A program made the translations under genes and the position numbers. Positions 33,627 through 42,567 of a stretch of 46,433 bases of DNA are shown piece after piece. The stretch is taken from contig SGBB01000018.1 in NCBI GenBank assembly GCA_004195025.1, positions 1 through 46,433 on the forward strand. The letters are read 5' to 3'. Each line of letters begins with the position of its first letter. Position 1 is the stretch's first letter. This DNA comes from Candidatus Acidulidesulfobacter diazotrophicus. GTDB taxonomy: Bacteria > SZUA-79 > Acidulodesulfobacterales > Acidulodesulfobacteraceae. The notes below the pieces were generated by a model that did not search any database, had not been told where the DNA came from, and saw only the letters and a program-made list of their open reading frames with translations.

Positions 33627-35024
33627 ATGACAGGATTTACGGGCAATAATGAAAAAACCGGCGGCGGCTGGCTTAACAGTAATGTTTTTTTTATAGCCTT
33701 CTCCGCTTTTTTTGCCGATTTAGGTTACCAGGCTGTTCTGGTAATGTTCCCTATATTTCTCGTATTATACCTCCACAGTTCCATTATTTATTTTGGTATA
33801 GCATCGGCTATAAGTTATGGTGTAGGCGCTTTTTTCGGGTATTTTGGAGGAATTGCCGGTGACAAATTCGGTCATAAAAAGATTGCTATTATAGGAAATA
33901 TATTTATACCGCTTCTTTCTTTTACAGGATTTAGCGTTTATCCTGCGGAAGCCGTCGCTTTATTTTCTGCAGGCTGGTGGGCAAGAAATTTCAGGTCTCC
34001 GTCAAGAAGAGTACTGCTTTCAAGATCCGTCTTTAGAGAATTTTATGGAAGAGCATTTGGTTTTTTGCATGCTCTTGACGAGGCGGGCGGCTTTTTCGCC
34101 GGTATTTATGCATTAATTCTTTTTGCTTATCATGTGCCTATAAAATATATTTTGATAATTACAATGATACCGCTTTTTATGTCCACTTTTTGTCTAATAT
34201 TAATATCCGAAAAAAAATTAATAAATAATCCTGGTGCAAATCAAAATATAGAAAATAAAAATATAAATGATAAAAATGAAATTAATGATATAAATATAAA
34301 AAATGATAATAAAAATAAAAATAATACCGATAATAATTTAATAAGCAATAAGAATAAAAATCAAATAAGTAAAATTCAGAACAGCGAGATAGCGGAACAT
34401 AGAGAATCAAATAAAATTAACAATTTGGATATTAAAAATGATGAAAATAAATATTTAAACGATAAAGAGCATAATTTAAACAATAATTTATTCAAAAGGA
34501 TTTTGATTGCTACATCTTTATATGGTTTTAGTTCTTTTAGTTTTGGATTCCCTATTTTAACTATTGCTCAATCTTCTAAAAATGATGAATTAGGAATACT
34601 TTCTTATATTGTATTTTTTGCTTTTACCTCTCTTACAGGTTTAGTTGCAGGCAGGACTATATTAAAAACCGTAAAAAAGCTTGGATTGGGATATCTTCTT
34701 ACATTTATAGGTTCGGCAGGAATGGCTTTAGTATTTGCTTTTTCTTTAAACCCTTTATTATATTATATAGCAGTAGCTTTTTTGGGAATATCTTTAGGGT
34801 TTATAGAGACTGCGGAACCGACAGCTATAAGTATAATTTCTAAAAATGATAAAAGAGGGAAAAGCATGGGGTCTCTCACAGCGGCAAGGAGTATCGGAAT
34901 ATTCGGAGGTAATATTATTATGGGACTTCTATATTCGGTTGGAGCCGATTATTCATATTTATACGCAGGCATTTTGAGTCTTGCCGCTTCTTTAATAATA
35001 TTTACATCAAAATCTAATATTTAA
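33627..35024 (+). CDS. Major facilitator superfamily transporter
   Basis: 465 residues from the ATG at 33627, chosen for the TAGGAG site at 33611-33616; the frame is open further back to 33543 but overlaps the chemoreceptor end. About 12 membrane helices, with the loop GDKFGHKKIAIIGNI (MFS motif A) between helices 2 and 3 and WARNFRSPSRRVLLSRSV. The central loop between the two six-helix halves is an 80-residue Asn/Lys/Asp-rich tract. Substrate cannot be told from the sequence. Confidence 0.85.
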   Translation: MTGFTGNNEKTGGGWLNSNVFFIAFSAFFADLGYQAVLVMFPIFLVLYLHSSIIYFGIASAISYGVGAFFGYFGGIAGDKFGHKKIAIIGNIFIPLLSFTGFSVYPAEAVALFSAGWWARNFRSPSRRVLLSRSVFREFYGRAFGFLHALDEAGGFFAGIYALILFAYHVPIKYILIITMIPLFMSTFCLILISEKKLINNPGANQNIENKNINDKNEINDINIKNDNKNKNNTDNNLISNKNKNQISKIQNSEIAEHRESNKINNLDIKNDENKYLNDKEHNLNNNLFKRILIATSLYGFSSFSFGFPILTIAQSSKNDELGILSYIVFFAFTSLTGLVAGRTILKTVKKLGLGYLLTFIGSAGMALVFAFSLNPLLYYIAVAFLGISLGFIETAEPTAISIISKNDKRGKSMGSLTAARSIGIFGGNIIMGLLYSVGADYSYLYAGILSLAASLIIFTSKSNI

Positions 35025-35338
35025 ACTAATTAATATATTATTATATAATTAAAATTAATATAATTAATATAATTAATAAATTCTTAATCCTGCGTTAGAA
35101 AATATTTAGATATTTCAAAGTCAACGGACACTGGATTCCCGCTTGCGCGGGAATGACAATACTGTATTTAACTTTTCACCCAAAGGGCGTCATTCCTGCT
35201 TTCGCAGAAATGACTTTTATAGGTTTTAATTTTTAACCCAATACTATATACTATGTATGATACTATGCTGTTAATCACCCGCAGCTCATAGAAGCGGTGG
35301 CGGACTTATAAAAGCAGGTTGTAAGGGAGATTAAGTGT
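35025..35338. other. Intergenic region with a partial repeat element
   Basis: 314 bp. It holds copy C of the TGGATTCC family at 35084-35230 and an AT-rich stretch; CAGGTTGTAAGGGAGAT just before the next gene is its ribosome-binding site. Confidence 0.6.
35084..35230. repeat. Repeat element copy C of the TGGATTCC family
   Basis: Begins TTAATCCTGCGTTAGAAAAT and ATTTCAAAGTCAA, as does copy D at 36009, then a TGGATTCCCGC-TTGC-GCGGGAATGAC palindrome and a GTCATTCCTGCTTTCGCAGAAATGAC block. No clear right terminal repeat. Confidence 0.75.
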
Positions 35339-35986
35339 ATGAATAATAATCTGGATTATATAAAAAACATAGAATATTTTAAAACTTTAAATGAAGATAA
35401 GATAGCCGTAATCGGTAATTTTCTAAAAGAAGAAAATTATGAAACGGAAGAAAATTTATTTATTGAAGGCGAAAAATCAAACGGCATATATTTCGTTAAA
35501 ACCGGCACGATAAAAATTTATAAATCGTCAAAAGACGGAAAAGAACAAATTTTAAAGTTATGCTATGCAGGCGAATCATTTAATGATGTTACCGTATTTA
35601 GCGGAAATATAAATCCTGCTTCCGCAGATGCCGTAATTAAGTCTACCGTCTTTTTGCTTTCAAAAGAAAATCTGGAAAATTTAATATTTAAATATCCTGA
35701 AATATCATTAAATATTATAAAGAGTTTAACCGATAAACTACGATTTTTAACGGGCAGAATTGAAGATCTTTCATTAAAACACACCCAAGAAAGAATAGGA
35801 AATATTTTATTGCTTTTTGAGGGGCAAAAGTTAAGCCAAAAAATGATAGCGGATATTGCAGGAACGGCAAGGGAAGTTGTTTCGCGCGCATTAAGAGAAT
35901 TTTCTAATCAAAATATTATCAGATTAAATAAAAGAGATATTGAAATAATTGACAGAGAAAAATTAAAAACAATGATTGAGAAATAG
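35339..35986 (+). CDS. Crp/Fnr-family transcription regulator
   Basis: 215 residues. Cyclic-nucleotide-type beta-roll at about 15-120 (FIEGEKSNGIYFVKTGTIKIYKSS, ILKLCYAGESFNDVTVFSG), dimer helix, and an HTH about 165-200 (KLSQKMIADIAGTAREVVSRALREFSNQNII). The FNR-type cysteines are absent, so it does not bind the Fe-S cluster of Fnr; effector unknown. It is a single gene. Confidence 0.92.
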   Translation: MNNNLDYIKNIEYFKTLNEDKIAVIGNFLKEENYETEENLFIEGEKSNGIYFVKTGTIKIYKSSKDGKEQILKLCYAGESFNDVTVFSGNINPASADAVIKSTVFLLSKENLENLIFKYPEISLNIIKSLTDKLRFLTGRIEDLSLKHTQERIGNILLLFEGQKLSQKMIADIAGTAREVVSRALREFSNQNIIRLNKRDIEIIDREKLKTMIEK

Positions 35987-36008
35987 TTATCAATTACACT
36001 ATATATCC

Positions 36009-36089
36009 TTAAATCCTATGATAGAAAATATTGAGGTATTTCAAAGTCAATAAATGCTGGATTCCTGCTTTCGCAGGAATGACAGTTTA
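36009..36089. repeat. Repeat copy D, interrupted by MITE copy 2
   Basis: TTAAATCCTATGATAGAAAA, ATTTCAAAGTCAATAAATGC, TGGATTCCTGCTTTCGCAGG, AATGACAGTTT, then directly the MITE end. The left part matches copy C, so the MITE landed within an older repeat. Confidence 0.75.
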
Positions 36090-36242
36090 ACCCAACTTCA
36101 CCATAATTACAGGCAACCTGTCGATATTGCTGTATTTATGGGGGCAACAAAAATGTCTATGGGGACTACAAAATAAAAAATAAAATGTATTAATATTAAT
36201 GGGTTATAATTTTAGAATAATAAAAGTGGTGAAGTTGGGTTA
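36088..36242. mobile_element. MITE copy 2, 151 bp with TA target duplication
   Basis: Element 36090-36240 with ACCCAACTTCACCA and TGGTGAAGTTGGGT ends and TA on both sides. Same length as copy 1 and differing by about three bases, including the inner GGGGGCAACAAAAATGTCTA and TGGGGACTACAAAATAAAAA tracts. Confidence 0.92.
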
Positions 36243-36244
36243 AG

Positions 36245-36355
36245 GGTTAACATGGTAAATCATCGTAAAGTCATTCCCGCGCGTATATTCTAAAGTTGCA
36301 AGAAGCCTGAATATTTTGTTAACATGGTAAATCATCGTAAAGTCATTCCCGCGCA
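36245..36355. repeat. 37-bp direct repeat pair
   Basis: GTTAACATGGTAAATCATCG followed by TAAAGTCATTCCCGCGC is present at 36245-36281 and again at 36319-36355, 74 bp apart, identical by eye. Probably a slippage or recombination scar within the repeat cluster. Confidence 0.85.
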
Positions 36356-36453
36356 GGCGGGAATCCAATGTTCTTAATGTATTTCGGTATGTTTAACACC
36401 TATCGGCAATTTTGGGTATAATATTAATATGTAATAAATATAGGAGGTAAACA

Positions 36454-37071
36454 TTGAGGATAATTAGCGGATTGTATAAAGGAAGAAAAATTCCAAATGT
36501 TTTCAATGTAAAAGAAGTTAACCCGTCATCCGACATTGTTAAAGGAGCTTTATTTAATATCCTTGCAGGCGAAATACAGGGAAAAATTTTTTTTGATGTT
36601 TATGCAGGGACAGGCAATATTGGTTTTGAGGCATTATCAAGAGGCGCAGGATTTTGTGTTTTTATTGAAAAATTAAATAAAATGACCTCTTATATATCTA
36701 AAATTGCAAATGAATTTAATATAAGAGATAAAACCAAAATAATTTGCGGTGATGCTAATAAATTTATAAATAAAGATCTTTTTAATTCATATAAACCGAA
36801 TTTTATTTTTATTGACCCTCCATATGATTATAATTTAGCTGAAAAATCTTTAGAAAATATTATTAATAGTTATTATTTAAGTAATTCAGGCAACGGTTTA
36901 GATAACGATAAAGACATAGATAAAGATACAGCAGACTTGGATAATAATCTTACGATAATCGTTCAGCATAATAAAAAAGAAATATTACAAGATAACTATG
37001 AGGAATTTTATTTAACCAAAAAAAGTACTTATGGAAAATCTGCGCTTTCTTTTTACGAAAAATTGCCGTAA
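36454..37071 (+). CDS. rsmD: RsmD-type 16S rRNA guanine-N2 methyltransferase
   Basis: 205 residues from a TTG at 36454, set by the TAGGAGGTAA site directly ahead. MRIISGLYKGRKI at the start, FDVYAGTGNIGFEALSRGA as SAM motif I, and FIDPPYDYN as the catalytic DPPY motif are those of RsmD, which methylates G966 of 16S rRNA. Between the catalytic motif and the end is a short Asp/Lys-rich insert (DNDKDIDKDTADLDNN). It precedes coaD, a common bacterial neighbourhood. Confidence 0.93.
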   Translation: MRIISGLYKGRKIPNVFNVKEVNPSSDIVKGALFNILAGEIQGKIFFDVYAGTGNIGFEALSRGAGFCVFIEKLNKMTSYISKIANEFNIRDKTKIICGDANKFINKDLFNSYKPNFIFIDPPYDYNLAEKSLENIINSYYLSNSGNGLDNDKDIDKDTADLDNNLTIIVQHNKKEILQDNYEEFYLTKKSTYGKSALSFYEKLP

Positions 37072-37101
37072 AGCCCGCAAGCTTATAGCTATGATGAGCT
37101 C

Positions 37102-37329
37102 AAAATTGCCGATAGAAAAGTTTATTCTGGATGACCGCTTCGCTCTCGTGCCTAACGACACTCGTGAACAGAAACGGCATGCGTTTCTATCTTCGGAACT
37201 TTCCCGCCTACGCGGGAATGACGTTGAGGAATTTTAAAAGTTCACCCATTGGGTGTCATTCCTGCGAAAGCAGGAATCCAGCGTTATTAATGCATTGCGG
37301 TATATTTAACAATCTCTATCGGCAATTTT
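37102..37329. repeat. Inverted-repeat element (copy E) with intact 15-bp ends
   Basis: Perfect terminal repeats AAAATTGCCGATAGA (37102-37116) and TCTATCGGCAATTTT (37315-37329), 228 bp overall, holding two GGAATGAC/TGGATTCC type palindromes and the GAACAGAAACGGCATGCGTT segment. Best-preserved member and so the reference for the family in this window. Confidence 0.9.
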
Positions 37330-37365
37330 TAGAGGAGTTTGTTGATTGATTACTCTATATTTTTA

Positions 37366-37442
37366 TGTTATATATGTTATATATGTTATATATGTTATAT
37401 ATGTTATATATGTTATTTATGCTATATATAACATAAATAACA
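37366..37442. repeat. 9-bp tandem array (TGTTATATA) followed by a perfect hairpin
   Basis: Five or more units of TGTTATATA (37366-37410) run into TGTTATTTATG (37411-37421), which pairs perfectly with CATAAATAACA (37432-37442) over a 10-base loop. Located between rsmD and coaD; may act as a terminator or cruciform. Confidence 0.85.
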
Positions 37443-37525
37443 TAAAATCAGAAAATATATTTTAAATATATATATTTTATATTATATAATAGATAATGTT
37501 ATTTATTTATTATAAATTCTCAATT

Positions 37526-38062
37526 ATGACAAATTATAAATTTAAAAATGTGGCAGTATATCCGGGTTCATTTGACCCCGTTACTTTTGGTCATATTGAT
37601 ATTTTAAAAAGAAGTCTTAATATTTTTGATAAAGTTATTATTGCGGTAGCATGCAATAGAAAAAAAGGTTATCTTTTCAAACAAGAAGAAAGAGTAAAAC
37701 TTATTAGAGACACAATAGCGGATATTAATGAAATAGACGGCGGCAAAGTTGAAGTTGTTGCGCTTAAAGGTCTTCTTATAAAATTTGTCGAAAGTATTAA
37801 TGCAAGAGTTATAATTAGAGGACTAAGAGCGGTGTCTGATTTTGAATATGAACTGCAGCTTGCAACGACTAACAGGACATTAAATCCAGATATTGAAACT
37901 ATATTTATGATGACAGCGGAAAAATATTCATTTTTAAGCTCTACTATCGTAAGAGAAATATCTTTACTTGGAGGAGATGTTTCATCTATGGTGCCGCTTT
38001 TAATATCTAAAGAACTTCAAAAATTATATTCCAAAGGAGACCATGATGAAACTCTCATGTAG
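37526..38062 (+). CDS. coaD: Phosphopantetheine adenylyltransferase CoaD
   Basis: 178 residues from ATG 37526. AVYPGSFDPVTFGHIDILKRS carries the T/HxGH nucleotidyltransferase motif, VVALKGLLIKFV and IIRGLRAVSDFEYELQLA are CoaD signatures, and EKYSFLSSTIVREISLLGGDVS closes the active site. It makes dephospho-CoA from phosphopantetheine and ATP. The frame is open ten codons further upstream, but homologues begin near MTNYKFKNVAVYPGS. The end overlaps the next gene by about 20 bases. Confidence 0.95.
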   Translation: MTNYKFKNVAVYPGSFDPVTFGHIDILKRSLNIFDKVIIAVACNRKKGYLFKQEERVKLIRDTIADINEIDGGKVEVVALKGLLIKFVESINARVIIRGLRAVSDFEYELQLATTNRTLNPDIETIFMMTAEKYSFLSSTIVREISLLGGDVSSMVPLLISKELQKLYSKGDHDETLM

Positions 38063-39254
38063 GACATCTTTAATTAAACCTTCCGCTACTCTTGCAATAA
38101 CTGCAAAAGCTAAAAAACTTAAATCGGAAGGTAAAGATATCGTAAGTTTCGGCGCGGGAGAGCCTGATTTTGACACCCCTTCTTATATAAAAGATGCGGT
38201 AAAAGACGCGCTTGATAAAGGTTTTACAAAATATACCCCTGTTTCAGGTATTGATGAGCTTAAAAATGCTATTCACGATAAATTTTTAACTGATTACGGC
38301 GTTAATTATGAAAATAATGAAATTTTAGTTTCTTGCGGCGGTAAACACAGTTTATATAATTTATTTATGGTTTTGTTAAATGACGGTGATGAAGTTATAA
38401 TACCTTCTCCTTACTGGGTGTCTTATACTGAAATAGTAAAACTTGCAGGCGGAATTCCTGTTCTTGCAGATACATCCTTCAATAATTTTAAATTTAATCT
38501 TGATATGCTTAAGGAAAATTTCAGTTCAAAGACTAAAGCAGTAATTATAAACAGCCCTTCAAATCCCACGGGAGTGCTGTTAGATGAAAAAGATATTATA
38601 GAAATTGCAATGTTTGCGATTGAAAAAGATATTTTGATAATTACGGACGATATATATGAAAAGATAATATTTGACGATAAAAATTTTTTTAATGTTTTAA
38701 TGGTTGATAAATCATTAAAAGAAAATACGGTAGCGATTAATGCGGTATCCAAGACTTATTCTATGACCGGTTTTAGAATAGGTTATGCGGCAGGACATAA
38801 GGAAATAATTTCGGCTATGAATAATCTTCAATCGCAAAGCACTTCAAATCCTACATCTTTTGCACAATACGGAGCGCTTGCAGCTTTAAGAGGCAATCTT
38901 GATTTTACTATGAAGATGAAAGAAGAATTTGAAAAAAGACGAAATTATATGTTAGATTTTTTTGAAAATGAAATAAAAACCGTTAAACCTGTTAGACCGG
39001 ACGGAGCTTTTTATATTTTCGCCGATATTTCTGAAGTATTTAAAAATAGCGGCGGTTCAATTGATTCGTCGACCAAGTTTTGTTCATATCTTTTAGATTC
39101 CTATTTAGTTGCGGCTGTTCCCGGAATAGAATTTGGAAACGATAATTATGTCAGGCTTTCTTTTGCAACGGATTTTAATGTAATAAAAGAAGGTTTAAAT
39201 CGAATAAAAGAAGCGGTTAACATAGATAATTTAAAAAATTTAAAAAGGGGATAA
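38043..39254 (+). CDS. Class I PLP-dependent aminotransferase (aspartate aminotransferase type)
   Basis: 403 residues (second Met at 38046 is equally placed; AAGGAGA ahead). N-terminal SLIKPSATLAITAKAKKLKSEGKDIVSFGAGEPDFDTPSYIKDA, substrate-binding NSPSNPTGVL, DDIYEKIIFD, and the PLP Lys in NAVSKTYSMTGFRIGYAAG mark the AspC/AAT-I family (1b subgroup). It transaminates aspartate or related amino acids with 2-oxoglutarate. Translationally coupled to coaD. Confidence 0.92.
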   Translation: MMKLSCRTSLIKPSATLAITAKAKKLKSEGKDIVSFGAGEPDFDTPSYIKDAVKDALDKGFTKYTPVSGIDELKNAIHDKFLTDYGVNYENNEILVSCGGKHSLYNLFMVLLNDGDEVIIPSPYWVSYTEIVKLAGGIPVLADTSFNNFKFNLDMLKENFSSKTKAVIINSPSNPTGVLLDEKDIIEIAMFAIEKDILIITDDIYEKIIFDDKNFFNVLMVDKSLKENTVAINAVSKTYSMTGFRIGYAAGHKEIISAMNNLQSQSTSNPTSFAQYGALAALRGNLDFTMKMKEEFEKRRNYMLDFFENEIKTVKPVRPDGAFYIFADISEVFKNSGGSIDSSTKFCSYLLDSYLVAAVPGIEFGNDNYVRLSFATDFNVIKEGLNRIKEAVNIDNLKNLKRG

Positions 39255-39261
39255 TAATTAA

Positions 39262-41108
39262 GTGTTAAAATTATATAAAATAGTATTAAGATTTCTTGAA
39301 AATAATACTGGAAACGGGAATAAAGCCGAAGGCGATAGCAGCAGCCATAACGACGACTATAACAATAAACATAATGGCGGAAACGGCGGTAACGGTAGTA
39401 ATGTCAATTATTATAATAATAATAATAACAGGAAAATGTTTTTAAATTTTTTAAAAAATTTTATAAAATTGCCTTTATTTGCGGTTTCTTTTGCCGTTAT
39501 TGTTTTTTCAAAACTTAAAAGAATTTTGTATTATAATAATATCATTTTTAAGACAAAAAATTCTAATATATTTACCGTCAGCGTTGGAAATATTAATATG
39601 GGAGGCTCAGGTAAAACCCCGCTTTCTTATTCTGTTGCGTCTTATTTATATAATTATGGTTTAAAGCCATGTATAGTTAGCCGCGGTTATGGGGCTAAGT
39701 TAAAAAAAAAATCTATATCGCAGGCTGGGAATTTGACAATCAACAATTGCTCTCCGATGAAACACTGCTTTTAATAGAAAAATTTAAATCTCTTAATCAA
39801 GAAATACCCGTTATTATATCAAAAAACAGATATAAAGCATCAAAGGTTTGTTTGCAGGAAGATATTTATGCAAATTTACAGGATATTTACGATAATTACA
39901 ATAAAATAAAAAATGGCGAAAATATAAATAGCGAAAAAGAAGACAATAAAGAAGACAATAATGAAGACAATAATGAAGACAATAATGATAAAAACAATAT
40001 AGATAATATAATTATAAATGAAAATATTAATATAAATGAAATAAGCGAAGCAAACGAAATAAATGGTAAAATTTTTTCAAATTTTAATGATCATAATAAT
40101 AATGAGGCGAAAAATACAGATAATACTATAAATACTAAAAATACAGAGAGCAACAATGAAAAGGAAATTGATTTTTTGTCTCATTGTAAATACGGAGAAA
40201 CCCACGATAAATATGAAAAATATAAAAGAGTGTGCATTCTTGACGATGGGTTTACCGCATTAAATATCAAAAAAGATTTAAACATTGTTCTTATTGACGG
40301 AACTAAAAATTTATTTAAACAATTTATTATCCCTGCCGGCATTTTAAGGGAATCTATGTCTTCAATCAAATATGCGAATTGCATTATAATTTCTAAAACT
40401 GTAGAATTAAATCCGTCAATAGAAGCAGAAATAAGAAAATATAACAATTCTTGCCCTATTTTTTATTCTTATTATGCTCCGACAAATATTAAAGGAGGAA
40501 TGGGAGGCGAAGAAACAATTTTATGTCAAAATATATCGGAAAAAAAAGCAAAAAAAGCTATTATTGTAAGCGGAATAGGAAATCCTGAATATTTTTACTC
40601 CAATATAAAAAGCTGCGGATTTGAAATTATATATGATTTTGAATATAACGACCATTACAAATATAAAGATAAAGATTTAGTGAATATAAAAATAAAATTA
40701 GATAATTATTCAAATGATGCATACAATAATAAAAATAAAAATAATAAATATGCTACAAATATTAAATCGGATAAACACGCTAAAAATGATAAATATAATG
40801 ATAAATATGATAAAAATAACGATAAAAATATTAAACAGGCAGCAAAACACTTGCAAAATGATAAATATTCGGAAGATGTCATTATAATAACTACTTTAAA
40901 AGATTATGTAAAATTAAAAGAATTTAAATTAAAATATCCTGAAATTATAGATAAATTGTATTATTTAGATTTTGAAGTAAAAATAGACAATAAATTTTAT
41001 GATTTTATAATTGATAACTATTTAAATTATATTGGAAATATAAGACCAGAATTAGTTTCTAATATTAAAAACTCTATTATTAAAAAAAATGAAAAAAAAC
41101 TTAATTGA
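39262..41108 (+). CDS. lpxK: Tetraacyldisaccharide 4'-kinase LpxK, with a one-base frameshift
   Basis: Frame one, from GTG at 39262, encodes a membrane helix and the P-loop [20 protein letters not shown], then [14 protein letters not shown] run of ten A (39702-39711) follows. The frame must change by -1 here to continue as [21 protein letters not shown], then [21 protein letters not shown] and the rest of LpxK to 41108. LpxK phosphorylates lipid A disaccharide. The gene is usually essential in lipid A producers, so slippage on the A run or a missing base in the read is likelier than loss. Two Asn/Asp-rich inserts lie at about 39930-40160 and 40710-40840. About 615 residues, far above the usual ~330, due to these and an N-terminal Asn/Gly-rich stretch. 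Confidence 0.85.
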
Positions 41109-42057
41109 AGGCAAAGCCGAGTATTTTTTGGTTAAGATTTTTTATATTTTAATTAACGCTTTGCCTTTAAATTGCTCATTAGCTTTAGGCCGATTTCTCG
41201 GTATTGCTTTTTATAAATTAGATAAAAAACATGCAAAAAGCGTTTTTAAAAATTTAAAAATTGCCTTTAAGGAGGATAAAAACGATGAAGAATTAAATAA
41301 AATTGCGGTAAATTTTTATAAAAATCTTGGAATGGTTTTTATTGAGATTTTCAGGCTTAATAAATATACAAAAGAAAATATAGATGAATTTGTTGAAACT
41401 GATTTTAGCAATTTAAAAGATATATACGGCAAAGAACCTATTCTGCTTTTAACGGCACATTTTGGGAACTGGGAACTGCTGGCAAAAACGTTTAGCCTTA
41501 AAGGATATAAGGGTAATGTTCTTGCAAGACCTTTAGATAATAAATATATAGAGCAAATATTATATAAGTTAAGAACGGTTTCAGGCAATAAAGTGATTTA
41601 TAATAGAGAAAATGCAGTTAAAGAAATATTGACTGCGATAAATAAAAAGGAAATTATAGGATTTCTTCCCGATGAAAATGCATCTAAAAGAATAGGTATT
41701 TTTGTAGATTTTTTTGGAAATCCTGCATGCACTATGCCCGGTATCGCCAATATTGCCGCTAAAACTAAAGCCAGAGTGGTCCCTGCTTTTATCGTGAGAC
41801 GAACAGAAACAGATATCAATGTTAAAGAAATAGAAAGCCATAAATTTAGAAAAATTACAAGCAAAAACAAAGACCTTTTTTCTATGCATAAATTAATTAT
41901 CGGCGAGCCTTTAGAAATAAATTATACGGGCAATAGAAAAGAAGATGTTATAAATATTTTAAATATTTTTCATGTGGCAATTGAAAACATAATTAAAGAA
42001 TATCCTGAGCAATGGTTTTGGATCCACAACAGGTGGAAAACAAGACCTGATGAGTGA
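41089..42057 (+). CDS. LpxL/HtrB-family lipid A acyltransferase
   Basis: 322 residues. N-terminal membrane-associated helix, then LLLTAHFGNWELLAKTF with the HxxxxE catalytic pair at about residue 123-128, ARPLDNKYIEQIL, FLPDENASKRIGIFVDFFG and the C-terminal EYPEQWFWIHNRWKTRP, all signatures of the lysophospholipid acyltransferase family LpxL/LpxM. Transfers an acyl chain to lipid A. Starts 20 bases inside the end of lpxK, so coupled to it. Confidence 0.93.
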   Translation: MKKNLIEGKAEYFLVKIFYILINALPLNCSLALGRFLGIAFYKLDKKHAKSVFKNLKIAFKEDKNDEELNKIAVNFYKNLGMVFIEIFRLNKYTKENIDEFVETDFSNLKDIYGKEPILLLTAHFGNWELLAKTFSLKGYKGNVLARPLDNKYIEQILYKLRTVSGNKVIYNRENAVKEILTAINKKEIIGFLPDENASKRIGIFVDFFGNPACTMPGIANIAAKTKARVVPAFIVRRTETDINVKEIESHKFRKITSKNKDLFSMHKLIIGEPLEINYTGNRKEDVINILNIFHVAIENIIKEYPEQWFWIHNRWKTRPDE

Positions 42058-42182
42058 TTTAATTTTCAAATAATAGGAGATAATTGTGCAGTATTTTAAA
42101 ATAATTAAAAATAAGTTTGTAATTTTTTATTAGTTAAATTTTTAATTGAATTATAAAGTAAGAATTTGATACAATATTTATT

Positions 42183-42482
42183 ATGAGTTATATATTGTCT
42201 GTCAGCATATTTCCTGTGGATAAAGGAGGGGAATCCTTAAGCAGGTATGTTTCTAAAGTTTCTAAGATAATCCACAGCTCCGGCCTTGAATACGTGATAA
42301 CTCCAATGGCTACCATGATAGAAAGCGAAAACATAGATGACCTTCTCAATATTGTAAAGATGGGTATAGAAGCCCTTAAAGAGGATTCAAACCGAGTGTA
42401 TGCAAACATGGCTATAGATTATAGAAAATCTGGGCTTGGAAGGCTAAAACAAAAAGTAGAATCCTTAAAATCAAAGATTTAA
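42183..42482 (+). CDS. MTH1187/YqgV-family (thiamine-binding) protein
   Basis: 99 residues. VSIFPVDKGGESLSRYVSKVSKIIHSSGLEYVITPMATMIESENIDDLLNIVKMGIEAL and RVYANMAIDYRKSG are the family hallmarks of DUF77, a small ferredoxin-like dimer reported to bind thiamine. Role in the cell is uncertain. No riboswitch seen upstream. Confidence 0.88.
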   Translation: MSYILSVSIFPVDKGGESLSRYVSKVSKIIHSSGLEYVITPMATMIESENIDDLLNIVKMGIEALKEDSNRVYANMAIDYRKSGLGRLKQKVESLKSKI

Positions 42483-42567
42483 AAGTAACTCGTGAAGTTA
42501 ATTTTAATATTGCTTTTGGCTAAAATGTCTAAAAAAATAATATATTTATAAAAAGGAAAATTTCATA

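Larger units (their letters stand above)
35987..36453. other. Repeat-dense intergenic region before rsmD
   Basis: 467 bp composed nearly entirely of repeats: copy D of the TGGATTCC family (36009-36089), MITE copy 2 (36090-36240) inserted in it, a 37-bp direct repeat (36245-36281 and 36319-36355) and a right element end CCTATCGGCAATTTT (36399-36413). No gene. Confidence 0.75.
37072..37525. other. Intergenic region rsmD-coaD, repeats only
   Basis: 454 bp. Holds the inverted-repeat element 37102-37329, a 9-bp ATGTTATAT tandem array and a hairpin (37366-37442). Short open frames here come from the repeat and are not genes. Confidence 0.75.

Noticed and set aside
37131-37349. 72-residue open frame between rsmD and coaD
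   Set aside because: It lies in the inverted-repeat element copy E; the peptide is a translation of the repeat and has no ribosome-binding site.
37366-37442. Tandem array resembling a CRISPR
   Set aside because: Units are 9 bp and contiguous with no unique spacers; it is a simple tandem repeat plus a hairpin.
41581-41889. Minus-strand frames of about 100 residues inside the lpxL-type gene
   Set aside because: Shadow frames of a strongly conserved gene; no family features.
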